From Shewanella nanhaiensis (GTDB lineage: Bacteria; Pseudomonadota; Gammaproteobacteria; Enterobacterales; Shewanellaceae): a stretch of DNA of 64,000 nt. The translations under genes and the position numbers were made by a program. Location: contig NZ_JAHZST010000004.1 in assembly GCF_019457885.1 (NCBI RefSeq), forward strand, positions 62,001-126,000. Reading direction: 5' to 3'. The notes under the pieces were generated by a model, which was not told where the DNA came from, made no database searches, and saw nothing but the letters and a program-made list of their open reading frames with translations. Below are positions 19,168 to 29,177 of this stretch, in pieces (position 1 is the stretch's first letter; every line of letters begins with the position of its first letter).

Positions 19168-20343
19168 ATGGCGCGAGTGCATTTTGACTGGACAGACCCT
19201 TTACAGCTAAACGCTTTACTCTCTGATGAGGAGAGAATGATACGCGACAGTGTATATGACTATGCTCAGGATAAGCTGATGAGTCGGGTGTTAATGGCTA
19301 ACCGTGAGGAACATTTTGATCGGGAGATCATGAATGAGCTTGGTGAGATGGGTCTACTTGGTGCGACCCTGCCTGAAAAATATGGCTGCTCGAATGTCAA
19401 TTATGTTAGCTATGGACTGGTAGCCCGTGAAATAGAGCGTGTGGACAGTGGTTATCGTTCGGCCATGAGCGTGCAATCCTCCTTGGTGATGCATCCTATC
19501 TATGCCTATGGCAGCGAGGAGCAGAGAATGAAATATCTGCCTAAGTTAGCTACGGGTGAGTGGGTGGGCTGTTTTGGTCTCACCGAGCCAGATGTAGGCT
19601 CAGATCCTGGCGGCATGAAGACTCGCGCTGAGCGTATCGACGGAGGGTATAGGCTTAATGGTGCCAAGATGTGGATCACTAATTCACCCATTGCCGATGT
19701 GTTTATTGTCTGGGCCAAATTGGAGGGTAAGATCCGCGGCTTCATTCTAGAGAAAGGGATGAAAGGGTTAAGCGCGCCTAAAATTGAGGGTAAGTTCTCG
19801 TTGCGTGCATCGGTGACCGGTGAGATCGTTATGGATAATGTAGAGGTTCCAGAATCTGCATTAATGCCCAATGCTGAGGGGTTGCAAGGGCCATTTGGTT
19901 GTTTAAATAAAGCCAGATATGGCATTGCTTGGGGAGCGCTTGGCGCTGCCGAGTTTTGCTGGCATGGTGCGCGTCAGTATACCTTAGACAGAGTTCAGTT
20001 TAACCGTCCTTTGGCCGCCAATCAGCTTATTCAAAAGAAGTTAGCGGACATGCAGACTGAAATAACAACGGGTCTATTTGCCTGTTTACAAGCGGGGCGG
20101 TTAATGGATCAAGATGCCCTACCTGTTGAAGCTATCTCATTAATTAAAAGAAACTCCTGCGGTAAAGCGTTAGATATCGCCCGTATGTCTCGTGATATGC
20201 ATGGCGGCAATGGTATCTCAGATGAGTTCCATATCATTCGCCATGTGATGAATCTAGAAGCGGTGAATACCTATGAAGGGACTCACGATATTCATGCCCT
20301 TATTTTAGGCCGTGCCCAGACAGGGATCCAGGCTTTTAGTTAA
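19168..20343 (+). CDS. gcdH: Glutaryl-CoA dehydrogenase
   Basis: FAD-dependent enzyme that oxidises and decarboxylates glutaryl-CoA to crotonyl-CoA in lysine, hydroxylysine and tryptophan breakdown. 391 residues from ATG 19168 (AAGGA upstream; a longer frame from 19135 is unlikely). Acyl-CoA dehydrogenase domains in order, with [15 protein letters not shown] and WITNSP for FAD, and the C-terminal [17 protein letters not shown], whose Glu is the catalytic base of this subfamily. Followed at once by a strong terminator, so expressed alone. Confidence 0.93.
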   Translation: MARVHFDWTDPLQLNALLSDEERMIRDSVYDYAQDKLMSRVLMANREEHFDREIMNELGEMGLLGATLPEKYGCSNVNYVSYGLVAREIERVDSGYRSAMSVQSSLVMHPIYAYGSEEQRMKYLPKLATGEWVGCFGLTEPDVGSDPGGMKTRAERIDGGYRLNGAKMWITNSPIADVFIVWAKLEGKIRGFILEKGMKGLSAPKIEGKFSLRASVTGEIVMDNVEVPESALMPNAEGLQGPFGCLNKARYGIAWGALGAAEFCWHGARQYTLDRVQFNRPLAANQLIQKKLADMQTEITTGLFACLQAGRLMDQDALPVEAISLIKRNSCGKALDIARMSRDMHGGNGISDEFHIIRHVMNLEAVNTYEGTHDIHALILGRAQTGIQAFS

Positions 20344-20353
20344 CGCGAGTATT

Positions 20354-20376
20354 AAGGAGCCTAAGGCTCCTTTTTT
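20354..20376 (+). terminator. Rho-independent terminator after gcdH
   Basis: AAGGAGCC, loop TAA, GGCTCCTT followed by further T; perfect 8-bp stem. Confidence 0.85.
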
Positions 20377-20448
20377 GTTTGGAATATTGATGAAGATTAG
20401 CCTCTTGGTTAACTATCTTCGTTGTTAGTCATGGGGTGAGTAAGCATT

Positions 20449-22692
20449 ATGGAAGATAGGGCAGTCGCGTTAGATAGAAGTTTTATTGAGCGAGTCAAGA
20501 AGCAAGATTTTAGTGATATCGGTGAGGGCTGGGATCATCGAAAGCTGGGTCTGTCAGACAGTGACTTTATCGGTATGTTTGAGTCTCAACTTAAGAGTCG
20601 CTTGCTTGATCTTGAGTCTCGTAAGATGCGGGCGAGAAATCAAGGCTTCTATACTATTGGCAGCTCAGGTCATGAGGGGAATGCGGCTTACGGACTCACA
20701 TTTAGACCGACGGATATGGCTTTTCTACACTATCGAAGTGGCGCCTTTATGATAGAGCGGAGCCGTCAACTCGCTGGTGAAACGATTCTTTACGATATGT
20801 TGCTATCTTTTGCAGCCTCCAGTGATGACCCAACCTCAGGTGGTCGTCACAAGGTGTTAGGGAGCAAACGGTTAAATATTCCACCTCAGACTTCAACTAT
20901 CGCCTCTCACTTGCCTAAAGCGGTGGGAGCAGCTTTGAGTATTCCTTTGACTCAGAGATTAGAGCTCGCCTCTGAAATGCCGTCAGACAGTGTTGTGCTA
21001 TGTAATTTTGGTGATGCATCAGCCAATCATGCTAGCGCACAGAGTGCCATTAATTCAGCCTGTTGGGCAGCATATCAGCAGGTTCCACTGCCCCTGGTAT
21101 TTATTTGTGAAGACAATGGCATCGGGATCTCCACACGGACCCCTAAAGGTTGGATTGCGGCGAGCTTTAGTCAACGCGCCTCACTTAAATATTTTTACTG
21201 CGATGGGAGAGATATCTTAGATACTTATAAGGTGAGCAGGGAAGCGGCCGATTACGCAAGAGTGCATAGAAAGCCAGTATTTCTTCACGTTAGAACCGTA
21301 CGCTTAATGGGCCATGCGGGCAGTGATGCCGAGATAGCCTACATGAAGAAGGAGCATATTTTTGAAAATGAGGCTCAAGACCCGTTAATTGTGACGGCTC
21401 AGCAACTCATAGAAGCCCGTTTGATGAACTCAAAGCAGATAGTCGCCCTCTATCAATCCATGAAGCTGCGCATTGAAGCGATCGCTAAGATGGCTGTGAC
21501 TAGACCTAAGTTGCAAACTATTGAACAGGCGATGGCATCAATTGTTCCTCAAAAGCGTGATGTTAGCGATAAACCCTGTTTAGATGAGCTCAGTCGAGCG
21601 GAGCTATTTAAAGCGGATAAACTGGCTCTAAGTAAGCCACTTCATATGGGCAAGCTGCTGAATTTAGCCCTAACAGAGTTGATGGCGCGTTTAGACAATA
21701 TTGTGGTTTGTGGTGAAGATGTGGGTAAAAAAGGGGGGGTATACCATGTGACCTCTCGGCTGGTGGAGCGCTTTGGACCTAACCGAGTGATCAATACCCT
21801 GCTGGATGAAACCTCTATTTTGGGGTTAGGCATTGGTATGGCTCATAACGGTATCTTGCCTATCCCTGAGATACAATTTCTCGCTTATGTGCATAATGCC
21901 GAAGATCAAATTCGAGGAGAAGCGGCGACACTTCCATTCTTCTCCGATGGACAGTTCACCAATCCTATGGTGATCCGCATTGCTGGCCTTGGTTATCAAA
22001 AGGGGTTTGGCGGGCATTTTCATAACGATAACTCATTTGCTGTTTTCAGAGATATTCCAGGATTAATAATCGCCTGTCCTTCAAATGGTGCTGACGCTGT
22101 TGCCATGTTAAGAGAGAGTGTCAGGCTTGCCCGTGAAGAGCAAAGGGTGGTGATTTTTCTTGAGCCTATTGCCCTGTATATGACCAAAGATCTGCATGAA
22201 ACAGGCGATGGTTTATGGGCCAGTGATTATATTCCTGAACAGGATTCAACGCCTCTGGCACTGGGTGATATAACCACTGAGGGGAGGGGTGATGAGCTCT
22301 GTATTATCAGCTATGCCAATGGGTACTACTTGAGTCGTCAGGCGCAAAAGGCATTAATGGAAACTGGGCTAAAGGTCAGAGTTATTGATATTCGTTGGCT
22401 TGCGCCATTGAACATTGATGGGATCGTAGCGCAAGCGAAAGAGTGCAAACATATCTTAATTGTTGATGAGTGTCGTAAGACAGGGTCTATCAGCGAAGCA
22501 TTAATGACAGGTTTTGCTGAGACGTTAGGGGAAGCTTGTCCACCAATTGCTAGATTAACCGCCGATGATTGCTTCATTCCACTTGCCGATGCCGCGACGC
22601 TACCACTACCGTCTAAAGAGAGCATTATTGAAGCTGCAATGAACTTAATAGGTAAAGAGCTAAACCAATCTCTACTAAAAGAGGCGCTGTGA
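20449..22692 (+). CDS. Fused alpha/beta 2-oxoacid dehydrogenase E1 component
   Basis: Thiamine-diphosphate enzyme that decarboxylates 2-oxoacids. 747 residues combining E1-alpha (about 1-350) and E1-beta (about 400-740). The TPP motif GDASANHAS is near residues 188-196 and EDNGIGIS follows; the beta half shows VVCGEDVGKKGGVYHVT and the C-terminal transketolase-like domain. It resembles branched-chain (2-oxoisovalerate) E1. No E2 or E3 gene is adjacent; instead an acyltransferase-like gene starts four bases later. The acyl acceptor is therefore unclear. Confidence 0.85.
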   Translation: MEDRAVALDRSFIERVKKQDFSDIGEGWDHRKLGLSDSDFIGMFESQLKSRLLDLESRKMRARNQGFYTIGSSGHEGNAAYGLTFRPTDMAFLHYRSGAFMIERSRQLAGETILYDMLLSFAASSDDPTSGGRHKVLGSKRLNIPPQTSTIASHLPKAVGAALSIPLTQRLELASEMPSDSVVLCNFGDASANHASAQSAINSACWAAYQQVPLPLVFICEDNGIGISTRTPKGWIAASFSQRASLKYFYCDGRDILDTYKVSREAADYARVHRKPVFLHVRTVRLMGHAGSDAEIAYMKKEHIFENEAQDPLIVTAQQLIEARLMNSKQIVALYQSMKLRIEAIAKMAVTRPKLQTIEQAMASIVPQKRDVSDKPCLDELSRAELFKADKLALSKPLHMGKLLNLALTELMARLDNIVVCGEDVGKKGGVYHVTSRLVERFGPNRVINTLLDETSILGLGIGMAHNGILPIPEIQFLAYVHNAEDQIRGEAATLPFFSDGQFTNPMVIRIAGLGYQKGFGGHFHNDNSFAVFRDIPGLIIACPSNGADAVAMLRESVRLAREEQRVVIFLEPIALYMTKDLHETGDGLWASDYIPEQDSTPLALGDITTEGRGDELCIISYANGYYLSRQAQKALMETGLKVRVIDIRWLAPLNIDGIVAQAKECKHILIVDECRKTGSISEALMTGFAETLGEACPPIARLTADDCFIPLADAATLPLPSKESIIEAAMNLIGKELNQSLLKEAL

Positions 22693-22696
22693 AGAT

Positions 22697-23767
22697 ATGA
22701 GTGTTGAGACAAGTCTTGTTGAAAATAAGAGAGAGAGAGTTGTGGTTATTGCGCCAGGAAGAGGTAGCTATAACAAGGAGGAGTTGGGGTACCTTCATTC
22801 TCTTCATAGCGACAAACTAGCCTTTATTGAAGGGATTGATGCTTATAGAAAGCCGCTGCAACAAGAGAGTATTAAAGCCCTTGATGGACGTGACAAGTAT
22901 TCGTTTAAACTGCATACGGCAGGTGAAAATGCATCGGCATTAATCTACGCCTGTGCCATGGCCGATTTTATGGATATTGATACTGATAAATATGAAATTG
23001 TTGCTGTGACGGGGAACTCCATGGGCTGGTACATTGCACTCGCTTGCGCTGGAGCATTAGATGGCGATGGGGCAATTGATGTGATAAATACCATGGGCTC
23101 TATGATGCAGACAGGGCTTATTGGTGGCCAACTTATCTATCCTGAGATGGATGAGGAGTGGAAACAGGATAAAACCCAGAGCGACTTAATCGATAAAGCA
23201 ATTGAACAAGTTAATGATGAAGTTGGCAGCGAAGTTTATACCTCAATTCTATTGGGGGGTTATCGAGTTTTGGCGGGTAATGAGGCGGGATTAAAACGAC
23301 TCGAGTCGCTTCTTCCCAGTATCGATGATCGCTATCCAATGCGACTCTATAATCATGGCGCTTTTCACTCTCCGCTTCTGGGCGATGTATCGACACGTGG
23401 CTTGGCATCTCTGGGGGAGTCGTTATTTAGCAAGCCCTCTGTGCCGTTGATTGATGGTGAGGGGGGGATCTGGACTCCTCAAAGTACCGATATCGCAAAA
23501 TTAAGAGATTACACTTTAGGGGCGCAGGTGACTCAAACGTATGATTTTACCAAGGCCGTACAGGTTGCGGTTAAGGAGTTCGCTCCCGACAAGTTGATTG
23601 TACTTGGGCCGGGAAATACCTTAGGTGGCCCTATTGCTCAGTCCTTAATTGATATTGATTGGTTTGGCTGGCAGGGGAAGAGTGACTTCTCACTGTCTCA
23701 ATCCGACTCTCCTAAACTATTGGCCATGGGGAATGAACAGCAGCGCCAGCAAGTGCTAAATCGCTAA
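22697..23767 (+). CDS. FabD-like (ACP S-malonyltransferase) acyltransferase
   Basis: 356 residues with the alpha/beta-hydrolase acyltransferase pattern: nucleophile Ser in VTGNSMGWY (about residue 104) and downstream catalytic His in NHGAFHSPLLG. It is longer and more divergent than housekeeping FabD and does not lie in a fab cluster. Tight coupling to the fused E1 gene suggests that it handles an acyl group formed by, or needed with, that enzyme. Family assignment is good; substrate is not known. Confidence 0.75.
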   Translation: MSVETSLVENKRERVVVIAPGRGSYNKEELGYLHSLHSDKLAFIEGIDAYRKPLQQESIKALDGRDKYSFKLHTAGENASALIYACAMADFMDIDTDKYEIVAVTGNSMGWYIALACAGALDGDGAIDVINTMGSMMQTGLIGGQLIYPEMDEEWKQDKTQSDLIDKAIEQVNDEVGSEVYTSILLGGYRVLAGNEAGLKRLESLLPSIDDRYPMRLYNHGAFHSPLLGDVSTRGLASLGESLFSKPSVPLIDGEGGIWTPQSTDIAKLRDYTLGAQVTQTYDFTKAVQVAVKEFAPDKLIVLGPGNTLGGPIAQSLIDIDWFGWQGKSDFSLSQSDSPKLLAMGNEQQRQQVLNR

Positions 23768-23812
23768 ACTCTCACTCTTTCTGCTGATCAATACTTAGGG
23801 TTATAACTTAGG

Positions 23813-25024
23813 CTAGTTAATTATCCTATGTACTGCCTCGAGTATCTCAGATTTAGAGGAGGGCTTTAGAATATAGCCTTTAAGCCCTTGTTCAGCCCAT
23901 GTTTTAATCAGCTCTTTATTTTTGTTTCCAGTGAGTGCAATGATAGGGAGCTTTTTTCCGCCTGAGGCTGATTTTATCTGTATTGTTGTGTTAATTCCGT
24001 CTAAATTGGGCATAAACAGATCCATGAGAACCAGTGAATAGTTGTTCTGTTTGATCTTCTTTAATGCATGTAAGCCATCATCGGCAGCGTCAACATTGAA
24101 CTGCTCCTTCTTTAAAATATTGACTAACATGTTCCTATAAATCTGATTATCTTCCACCACTAATATTTTTTTTAGTTCAGTTTGTTCAATGGCGTCATTA
24201 TGGGAGGCTTGTTGTGTCGGGGTGAGGGCTAATGCCTCTATAATTTTTGCTTGATCAGGTACTTGCACCCTGTTTTTTAGGGATGTTTGCTCTTTTAGAT
24301 CTGTGAGTCCATCCTGTTTGGCAATTAATTGATTAATCATACTATCTAGCGTGCTCTTTATGTTGCACTCCAACTCTGCAAGTAGAGGTTCGATATGTTG
24401 TTTATTAATTTTATCGATCAACTGCCTAGTGTCTTGTTTTGTGTCAACCTCTTTCTCTATCATAGCTTCATTGGATTTATTGAGGCTTTTCTTGCACTTA
24501 TCTATTGAGTTTAATAAGGATTGCTTGCATGCGCCTCCATCGTCAATTAACTGAGCGAGGTCTTTATCAACGTTTTCCAGTTGTTCCTCTTGGTATCCAA
24601 TGTATTGCTCTGTTGTTTGGCTGATAAGTAAGCCATTGTGTACAATCATTTTTAATCGAAATTTTTCATACAATGGTTGGTATACGAAATAATTGTCGAA
24701 GAGCCCTTTGATACAGCAGCGAAAAGCGACACCTGACTCACGATTTTTGCATAAGAGTATGCTTTGATGGGGATAGTCTAGACTTTTATCTGTAATGACT
24801 TTTGTATATAGCTCAATACTTTTCTCTACTGTTGCTAGAGCGAACAGTATGACAGAGGGTTTTAACTCTTTTATTTTTTCACCAATATTGACACTCGCAG
24901 AAAGTGTTCGATAGTCCTCTACTTGCTCTGCGATAATACTAGCGGCGCCTAAAATATCGTCTTCATTGTCAAATATCATAATGACTTTGGGGTGACGGCA
25001 GGCCAGACTAGGTTTTGGTGACAT
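23813..25024 (-). CDS. Receiver-domain protein of phosphorelay module 2
   Basis: 403 residues from ATG 25022-25024 (GGGAG nine bases upstream; a TTG two codons earlier is less likely). N-terminal receiver-like domain (about 10-130) with IFDNEDD but no clear phospho-acceptor Asp at the usual place, a helical coiled-coil middle (about 140-270), then a canonical receiver (about 280-400): VVEDN, Asp in LMDLFMPNLDG, Thr in ALTGN, Lys in LKPS. No DNA-binding or enzymatic output. Close paralogue of the protein at 27990-29177. Probably the terminal acceptor of the adjacent hybrid kinase. Confidence 0.85.
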   Translation of the reverse strand: MSPKPSLACRHPKVIMIFDNEDDILGAASIIAEQVEDYRTLSASVNIGEKIKELKPSVILFALATVEKSIELYTKVITDKSLDYPHQSILLCKNRESGVAFRCCIKGLFDNYFVYQPLYEKFRLKMIVHNGLLISQTTEQYIGYQEEQLENVDKDLAQLIDDGGACKQSLLNSIDKCKKSLNKSNEAMIEKEVDTKQDTRQLIDKINKQHIEPLLAELECNIKSTLDSMINQLIAKQDGLTDLKEQTSLKNRVQVPDQAKIIEALALTPTQQASHNDAIEQTELKKILVVEDNQIYRNMLVNILKKEQFNVDAADDGLHALKKIKQNNYSLVLMDLFMPNLDGINTTIQIKSASGGKKLPIIALTGNKNKELIKTWAEQGLKGYILKPSSKSEILEAVHRIIN

Positions 25025-25090
25025 GGACAATTACTCCCTGTAGTTGCTGTGAGCTTAGTTATGAGCATGATTAAATTAGCATATGCATTT

Positions 25091-27862
25091 TTACGTTGTT
25101 TTTTCGTACCAGATATCCATAACTTTCTTTAAATCTTTTAAAATAATTGGCTTACTTACAAAGTCGTTCATACCCATGGAGTAACAGCGTTCGGCGTCGC
25201 CGCTCATCGCTGCACCGGTTATGGCGATAATTGGCACTTTCTTTTTATCACTTTTCTCCTCTAATTCCCTGATCTGCTTTGTCATACTGTAGCCGTCAAG
25301 GTTTGGCATATGACAATCGGTTAAAATTAACTTGTAATCCATATTTTTCCAATTCTCAATACCACCAATGCCATCATCGGCAAGGTCGCATTGATAACCT
25401 AACTTACTGAGCTGTTTTACAATTAATTTTTGGTTAAGTGGGTTATCTTCAACGACAAGAATATCTGCCAAGGTGGTGGGAATTTGATTGCTCTTTGAGT
25501 CAATTTCGATGTCATCAAAAGTTAACTCATTTAATTCAAGTTCTAGCTCTAAATCTAAATTTAGTTCCTGCTCTTCAATGACAGCTTGTACTGACTCAAG
25601 GAGTTGAATCTTAGTTATAGGTTCAACTGGGAGTATATGTTTGTGAGGGATGAGTTTGCGAGCCTGAGGAAGTTCACCCCTTGGAATAGCAATCAAGAAT
25701 TTTCTTGCTTGCTCCTGTCTTTGGTAAAGCTGCTGAAGTAAAGTTTGTGAACTAGACAATGAACCAGGGATAAGTAAGAGAAGATCATAGTTGATAAGAG
25801 CTATATCTAACTCCTCGATATCAACGGATTCAACGCGGGCTCCTTCACTCTCCAACTGTTTAATGATGGTTCCATTTAAGCCTAGATTTTGACCTTGAGT
25901 GATCACACCTATGCTGCAGTTATTTAGCTTTGGCTCAGTCTGTTCATCCATTATCAGTGAAAAAGGGAGTTCGACGGTGAAAGTGGAGCCTACACCCTCC
26001 TTACTCATCAAGGTTATCTCTCCGCCCATAAGGTGGGTTAGGTTTCTGCTAATGGCCAATCCAAGTCCAGTGCCGCCATATTTTCGAGTTATTGATTTTT
26101 GGGCTTGGGTGAATGGGGCGAATAACTTACTTTGATCTGATTCATTGATCCCTATGCCATTGTCTTCGATAGTAAATTTTATGTAGAGAAGATCTTCATT
26201 TTGTTGTGATATCTCACAGCTTAAATAGACTCTCCCCTGTGCTAATTCTGAGTTGGTGAATTTGATGGCATTGCTCATTAAGTTATATAAAACCTGCCTG
26301 ACTTTTATTGCGTCACCGACTATCCGGCTCGGTATTGCTGAACACTCTTTAATATTTAGCTGTAGCTGTTTCTTTTGTGCGCTGGGTAGGAACATCTTGA
26401 CTAAATTATCAATGGTTTCATTGATTGAGAAACTACTGTGTTCTATCTGCATTTTTCCAGCTTCAATCTTATTGATATCCAGAATATCATTGAGAATGCT
26501 AATGAGGTTGGTTGCAGAGGTAGTGGCAGTTTCGATTAGCTCCATCGATTCTGATGATTGTTTACTTAGACGGAGAAGATCGAGTGACCCTATGACTGCG
26601 TTCATTGGGGTGCGAAGTTCATGACTCATCATTGAGAGAAATTCACTTTTGGTTTGGTTGGCTTTTTCGGCTCTCTCTTTTGCCTGTTGAAACTCAATGG
26701 TTCGTTGTGTGACTCTCTCTTCAAGTTCGTTATTTGCTTTTTGTAGCTCTCTTTGCACTTCAAAAAGTGCTGTTTGATCTATACAGATCCCATCAATTCT
26801 ACAAACCACATGGTTGGAATCTCGACCAACTTGCCCTTTGGCAAGCATGTGTTTGATCTTTCCGCTTGGGAGAAGGGCGCGATACTCTTGTTTGAAAAAT
26901 TCACCTGTAGCCAAAGAGTGCTCGATAGCGAGTTGTACTTGCTCAACGTCATCTGGGTGCAACCTTTTAGCCCAGGACTCAAAGTTTCCTATATCGTGAG
27001 GCGCAAGTTCAAACATCTTATTCGCACGTTCGTCCCAGTCCCATACCCACTCATTTTCGCTGTTGGTTTCACCGCGCCAGTTACCTATATTGCCGGCGTC
27101 TAGTGCTATATTTCTACTATCGATCGCTTCATGAAGTGCAAAGAGGGTCTCTTTAGCTGGAGTACAATCCATAAGAGAGCCTGTAATACTAGGACGATTA
27201 TTTTGAAGGAGAATCACCTCTCCTTTGAGTTCAAACCACCTATCACGATTTCTAACTCGGATTTGACAATCTAGGTTGAATTTTTCTCCAATCTCAAGTT
27301 TATGATTATGGAAAATATCAAACTTATTCTGTTCCTGTGGGGGGAGCATACTTAAAAAGCTAAACCAGTCGAGTTGGGAGTCTAAATCCAGACCGATTAG
27401 CTTCTTAAAGGTTGAGGAGAAGTAACTATGATTTTGAAGAGGGTCTAGCTCCCAAATCCCGATATTTGCTCCCTTTATTGCGTGGTTTATTCTATCCAAT
27501 TTGCTGTTAGTTTTATGTTCTTTTACTTGGCAGGTTCTACATTTATTAACGATAAGCCAATAGTCATTACGGTTAAGAGGGCTTTTATTAATGGAGACAT
27601 TGACGCAAATATTCTTCCCATTTAGGGTTAAAAAGGAGAAAAAATTACATTGTGAGATGAGTTGTTGTTGGAATTGCGAATGGCTGTTGCCGTCTCTGTC
27701 TTTAAAGATTTGAAAGCAGGTATGTGCCAAGGCACCTGATAACTTTTTGTTGGTAATATCGAACTCATTTTGGAAGTTTGAATTGACATACAAGATGCAT
27801 CCATCTTTATTGCAGACCATGATAGGAAATGGGGTGAGGTTAATCGATGAGTCTTCGTACAT
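25091..27862 (-). CDS. Hybrid sensor histidine kinase of phosphorelay module 2
   Basis: 923 residues from ATG 27860-27862; the frame is open to a TTG eight codons upstream. No transmembrane helix, so probably cytosolic. Three PAS-like domains, the first with Cys-rich segment NKCRTCQVKE; a coiled coil; HisKA with His in SHELRTPMNAV near residue 416; HATPase (NLMSNAIKFT, DNGIGI, GGTGLGLAI); a degenerate receiver-like stretch; and a C-terminal receiver with VVEDNPLNQ and Asp in LTDCHMPNLDG. Paralogue of 29507-31948 with one extra N-terminal PAS. It has no Hpt domain and no Hpt gene follows it. Confidence 0.9.
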   Translation of the reverse strand: MYEDSSINLTPFPIMVCNKDGCILYVNSNFQNEFDITNKKLSGALAHTCFQIFKDRDGNSHSQFQQQLISQCNFFSFLTLNGKNICVNVSINKSPLNRNDYWLIVNKCRTCQVKEHKTNSKLDRINHAIKGANIGIWELDPLQNHSYFSSTFKKLIGLDLDSQLDWFSFLSMLPPQEQNKFDIFHNHKLEIGEKFNLDCQIRVRNRDRWFELKGEVILLQNNRPSITGSLMDCTPAKETLFALHEAIDSRNIALDAGNIGNWRGETNSENEWVWDWDERANKMFELAPHDIGNFESWAKRLHPDDVEQVQLAIEHSLATGEFFKQEYRALLPSGKIKHMLAKGQVGRDSNHVVCRIDGICIDQTALFEVQRELQKANNELEERVTQRTIEFQQAKERAEKANQTKSEFLSMMSHELRTPMNAVIGSLDLLRLSKQSSESMELIETATTSATNLISILNDILDINKIEAGKMQIEHSSFSINETIDNLVKMFLPSAQKKQLQLNIKECSAIPSRIVGDAIKVRQVLYNLMSNAIKFTNSELAQGRVYLSCEISQQNEDLLYIKFTIEDNGIGINESDQSKLFAPFTQAQKSITRKYGGTGLGLAISRNLTHLMGGEITLMSKEGVGSTFTVELPFSLIMDEQTEPKLNNCSIGVITQGQNLGLNGTIIKQLESEGARVESVDIEELDIALINYDLLLLIPGSLSSSQTLLQQLYQRQEQARKFLIAIPRGELPQARKLIPHKHILPVEPITKIQLLESVQAVIEEQELNLDLELELELNELTFDDIEIDSKSNQIPTTLADILVVEDNPLNQKLIVKQLSKLGYQCDLADDGIGGIENWKNMDYKLILTDCHMPNLDGYSMTKQIRELEEKSDKKKVPIIAITGAAMSGDAERCYSMGMNDFVSKPIILKDLKKVMDIWYEKTT

Positions 27863-27989
27863 ATCCTTCTGTACTCCACAAAACAATCCTATTGCTAATC
27901 ATAGCAGCTGCATTTTCTTTAGCTCATTTATTGCTGTTTTTATCTAATAGGGAGTAGAGGGGGGGATATTTTTGATACGTTACAACATA

Positions 27990-29177
27990 CTAGTTAAGTA
28001 CTTTATTAACAGCCTCAAGGATCTCTTTCTTAGTTGAAGGCTTAAGGATGTAACCTTTTAGCCCTTGCTCGGCCCAAGTTTTGATGAGATCTTTATTCTT
28101 GTTTCCCGTTAATGCAATGACGGGCAGAGATTTATTGCCATTTATCGCCTTTATCTGTTTTGTTGTATTTATCCCATCTAAGTTAGGCATAAAGAGATCC
28201 ATTAAGACAAGTGCGTATTGTTTACTCTTGATTTTTTTTAGTGCACTTAAGCCATCAGCCGCTTCATCAACATCAAAACTCTCCTTTTTTAGTATATTGA
28301 CTAGCATATCTCGGTAAAGTTGATTGTCCTCTACTACCAGAATTTTTACCCTGTCTTTTGCTGGTTTTTCATTAGTTAGCGTATTGGCTGTATTTGAGAG
28401 TGCTTCAAGAATGCTCTGTTGATCTGGTATGGCTGTTTTATTCATCTGGGCTACTCTGGCTTCAAGTTCTTTTATTCCAACTTGCTTGACTAGTAGCTGG
28501 TTAATCATATTATCTAGCCCTGTTTTTATGTTTCCCTCTAACTCGGCAAGAAGAGGCTCGATATGAGTTTCATTTATTTTTTGGAGCAGCTGTTCTGAAA
28601 CTGAGTTTTCAGGATCCTTTGTACTTGGTGTCGCTAAGCTTTTTTTGCAATCTGCGATGGAGTTAAGCAGTGAATGCTTGCATGCCCCTCCTTCATCAAT
28701 TAGATGCTCTAGATCTTCTCCTAGACTTTCTAGCTGTTCGTCTTGAAAGCCTATGTACTGACTGGTTGACTGGCTAATAAGAAGCCCATTGTGCACAATC
28801 ATCTTAAGGCGGAACTTTTCATATAGGGGTTGGTAAACGAAATAGTTATCAAATAGTCCTTTAATGCAACATCGAAATGCGGCACCAGATTCACGGTTTT
28901 TACAGAGTAAAATGCTATGGTGAGGGTAGTCTAAGCTTTGATCGGTAATGATTTCTGTGTAGAGCTCAATACTTTTCTGGACACTACTTAAGGCAAGTAA
29001 AATCACTGATGGACGATACTCTTTTATTTGACTGCCGATTGTCTTGTCCACAAGAAGAGTTCGATATTCATCAACTTGCTCTGCGATAATACTTGCAGCT
29101 CCTAGAATATCGTCTTCATTGTCATAGAGCATTATCACCTTGGGATGACGGCATGCTGGAGTTGGATGAGCTGTCAT
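27990..29177 (-). CDS. Receiver-domain protein of phosphorelay module 1
   Basis: 395 residues, same architecture as the protein at 23813-25024: degenerate receiver-like N-terminus (CRHPKVIMLYDNEDD), coiled-coil middle and canonical C-terminal receiver (VVEDNQLYRDM, LMDLFMPNLDG, ALTGN, LKPS). The ATG at 29175-29177 lies 56 bases inside the Hpt gene; alignment with its paralogue supports this start. Probably receives phosphate from the Hpt protein. No output domain, so it may act by protein contact. Confidence 0.86.
   Translation of the reverse strand: MTAHPTPACRHPKVIMLYDNEDDILGAASIIAEQVDEYRTLLVDKTIGSQIKEYRPSVILLALSSVQKSIELYTEIITDQSLDYPHHSILLCKNRESGAAFRCCIKGLFDNYFVYQPLYEKFRLKMIVHNGLLISQSTSQYIGFQDEQLESLGEDLEHLIDEGGACKHSLLNSIADCKKSLATPSTKDPENSVSEQLLQKINETHIEPLLAELEGNIKTGLDNMINQLLVKQVGIKELEARVAQMNKTAIPDQQSILEALSNTANTLTNEKPAKDRVKILVVEDNQLYRDMLVNILKKESFDVDEAADGLSALKKIKSKQYALVLMDLFMPNLDGINTTKQIKAINGNKSLPVIALTGNKNKDLIKTWAEQGLKGYILKPSTKKEILEAVNKVLN

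Noticed and set aside
26253..26624. 123-codon plus-strand frame
   Set aside because: Shadow of the hybrid kinase gene; the kinase motifs on the other strand are unambiguous.
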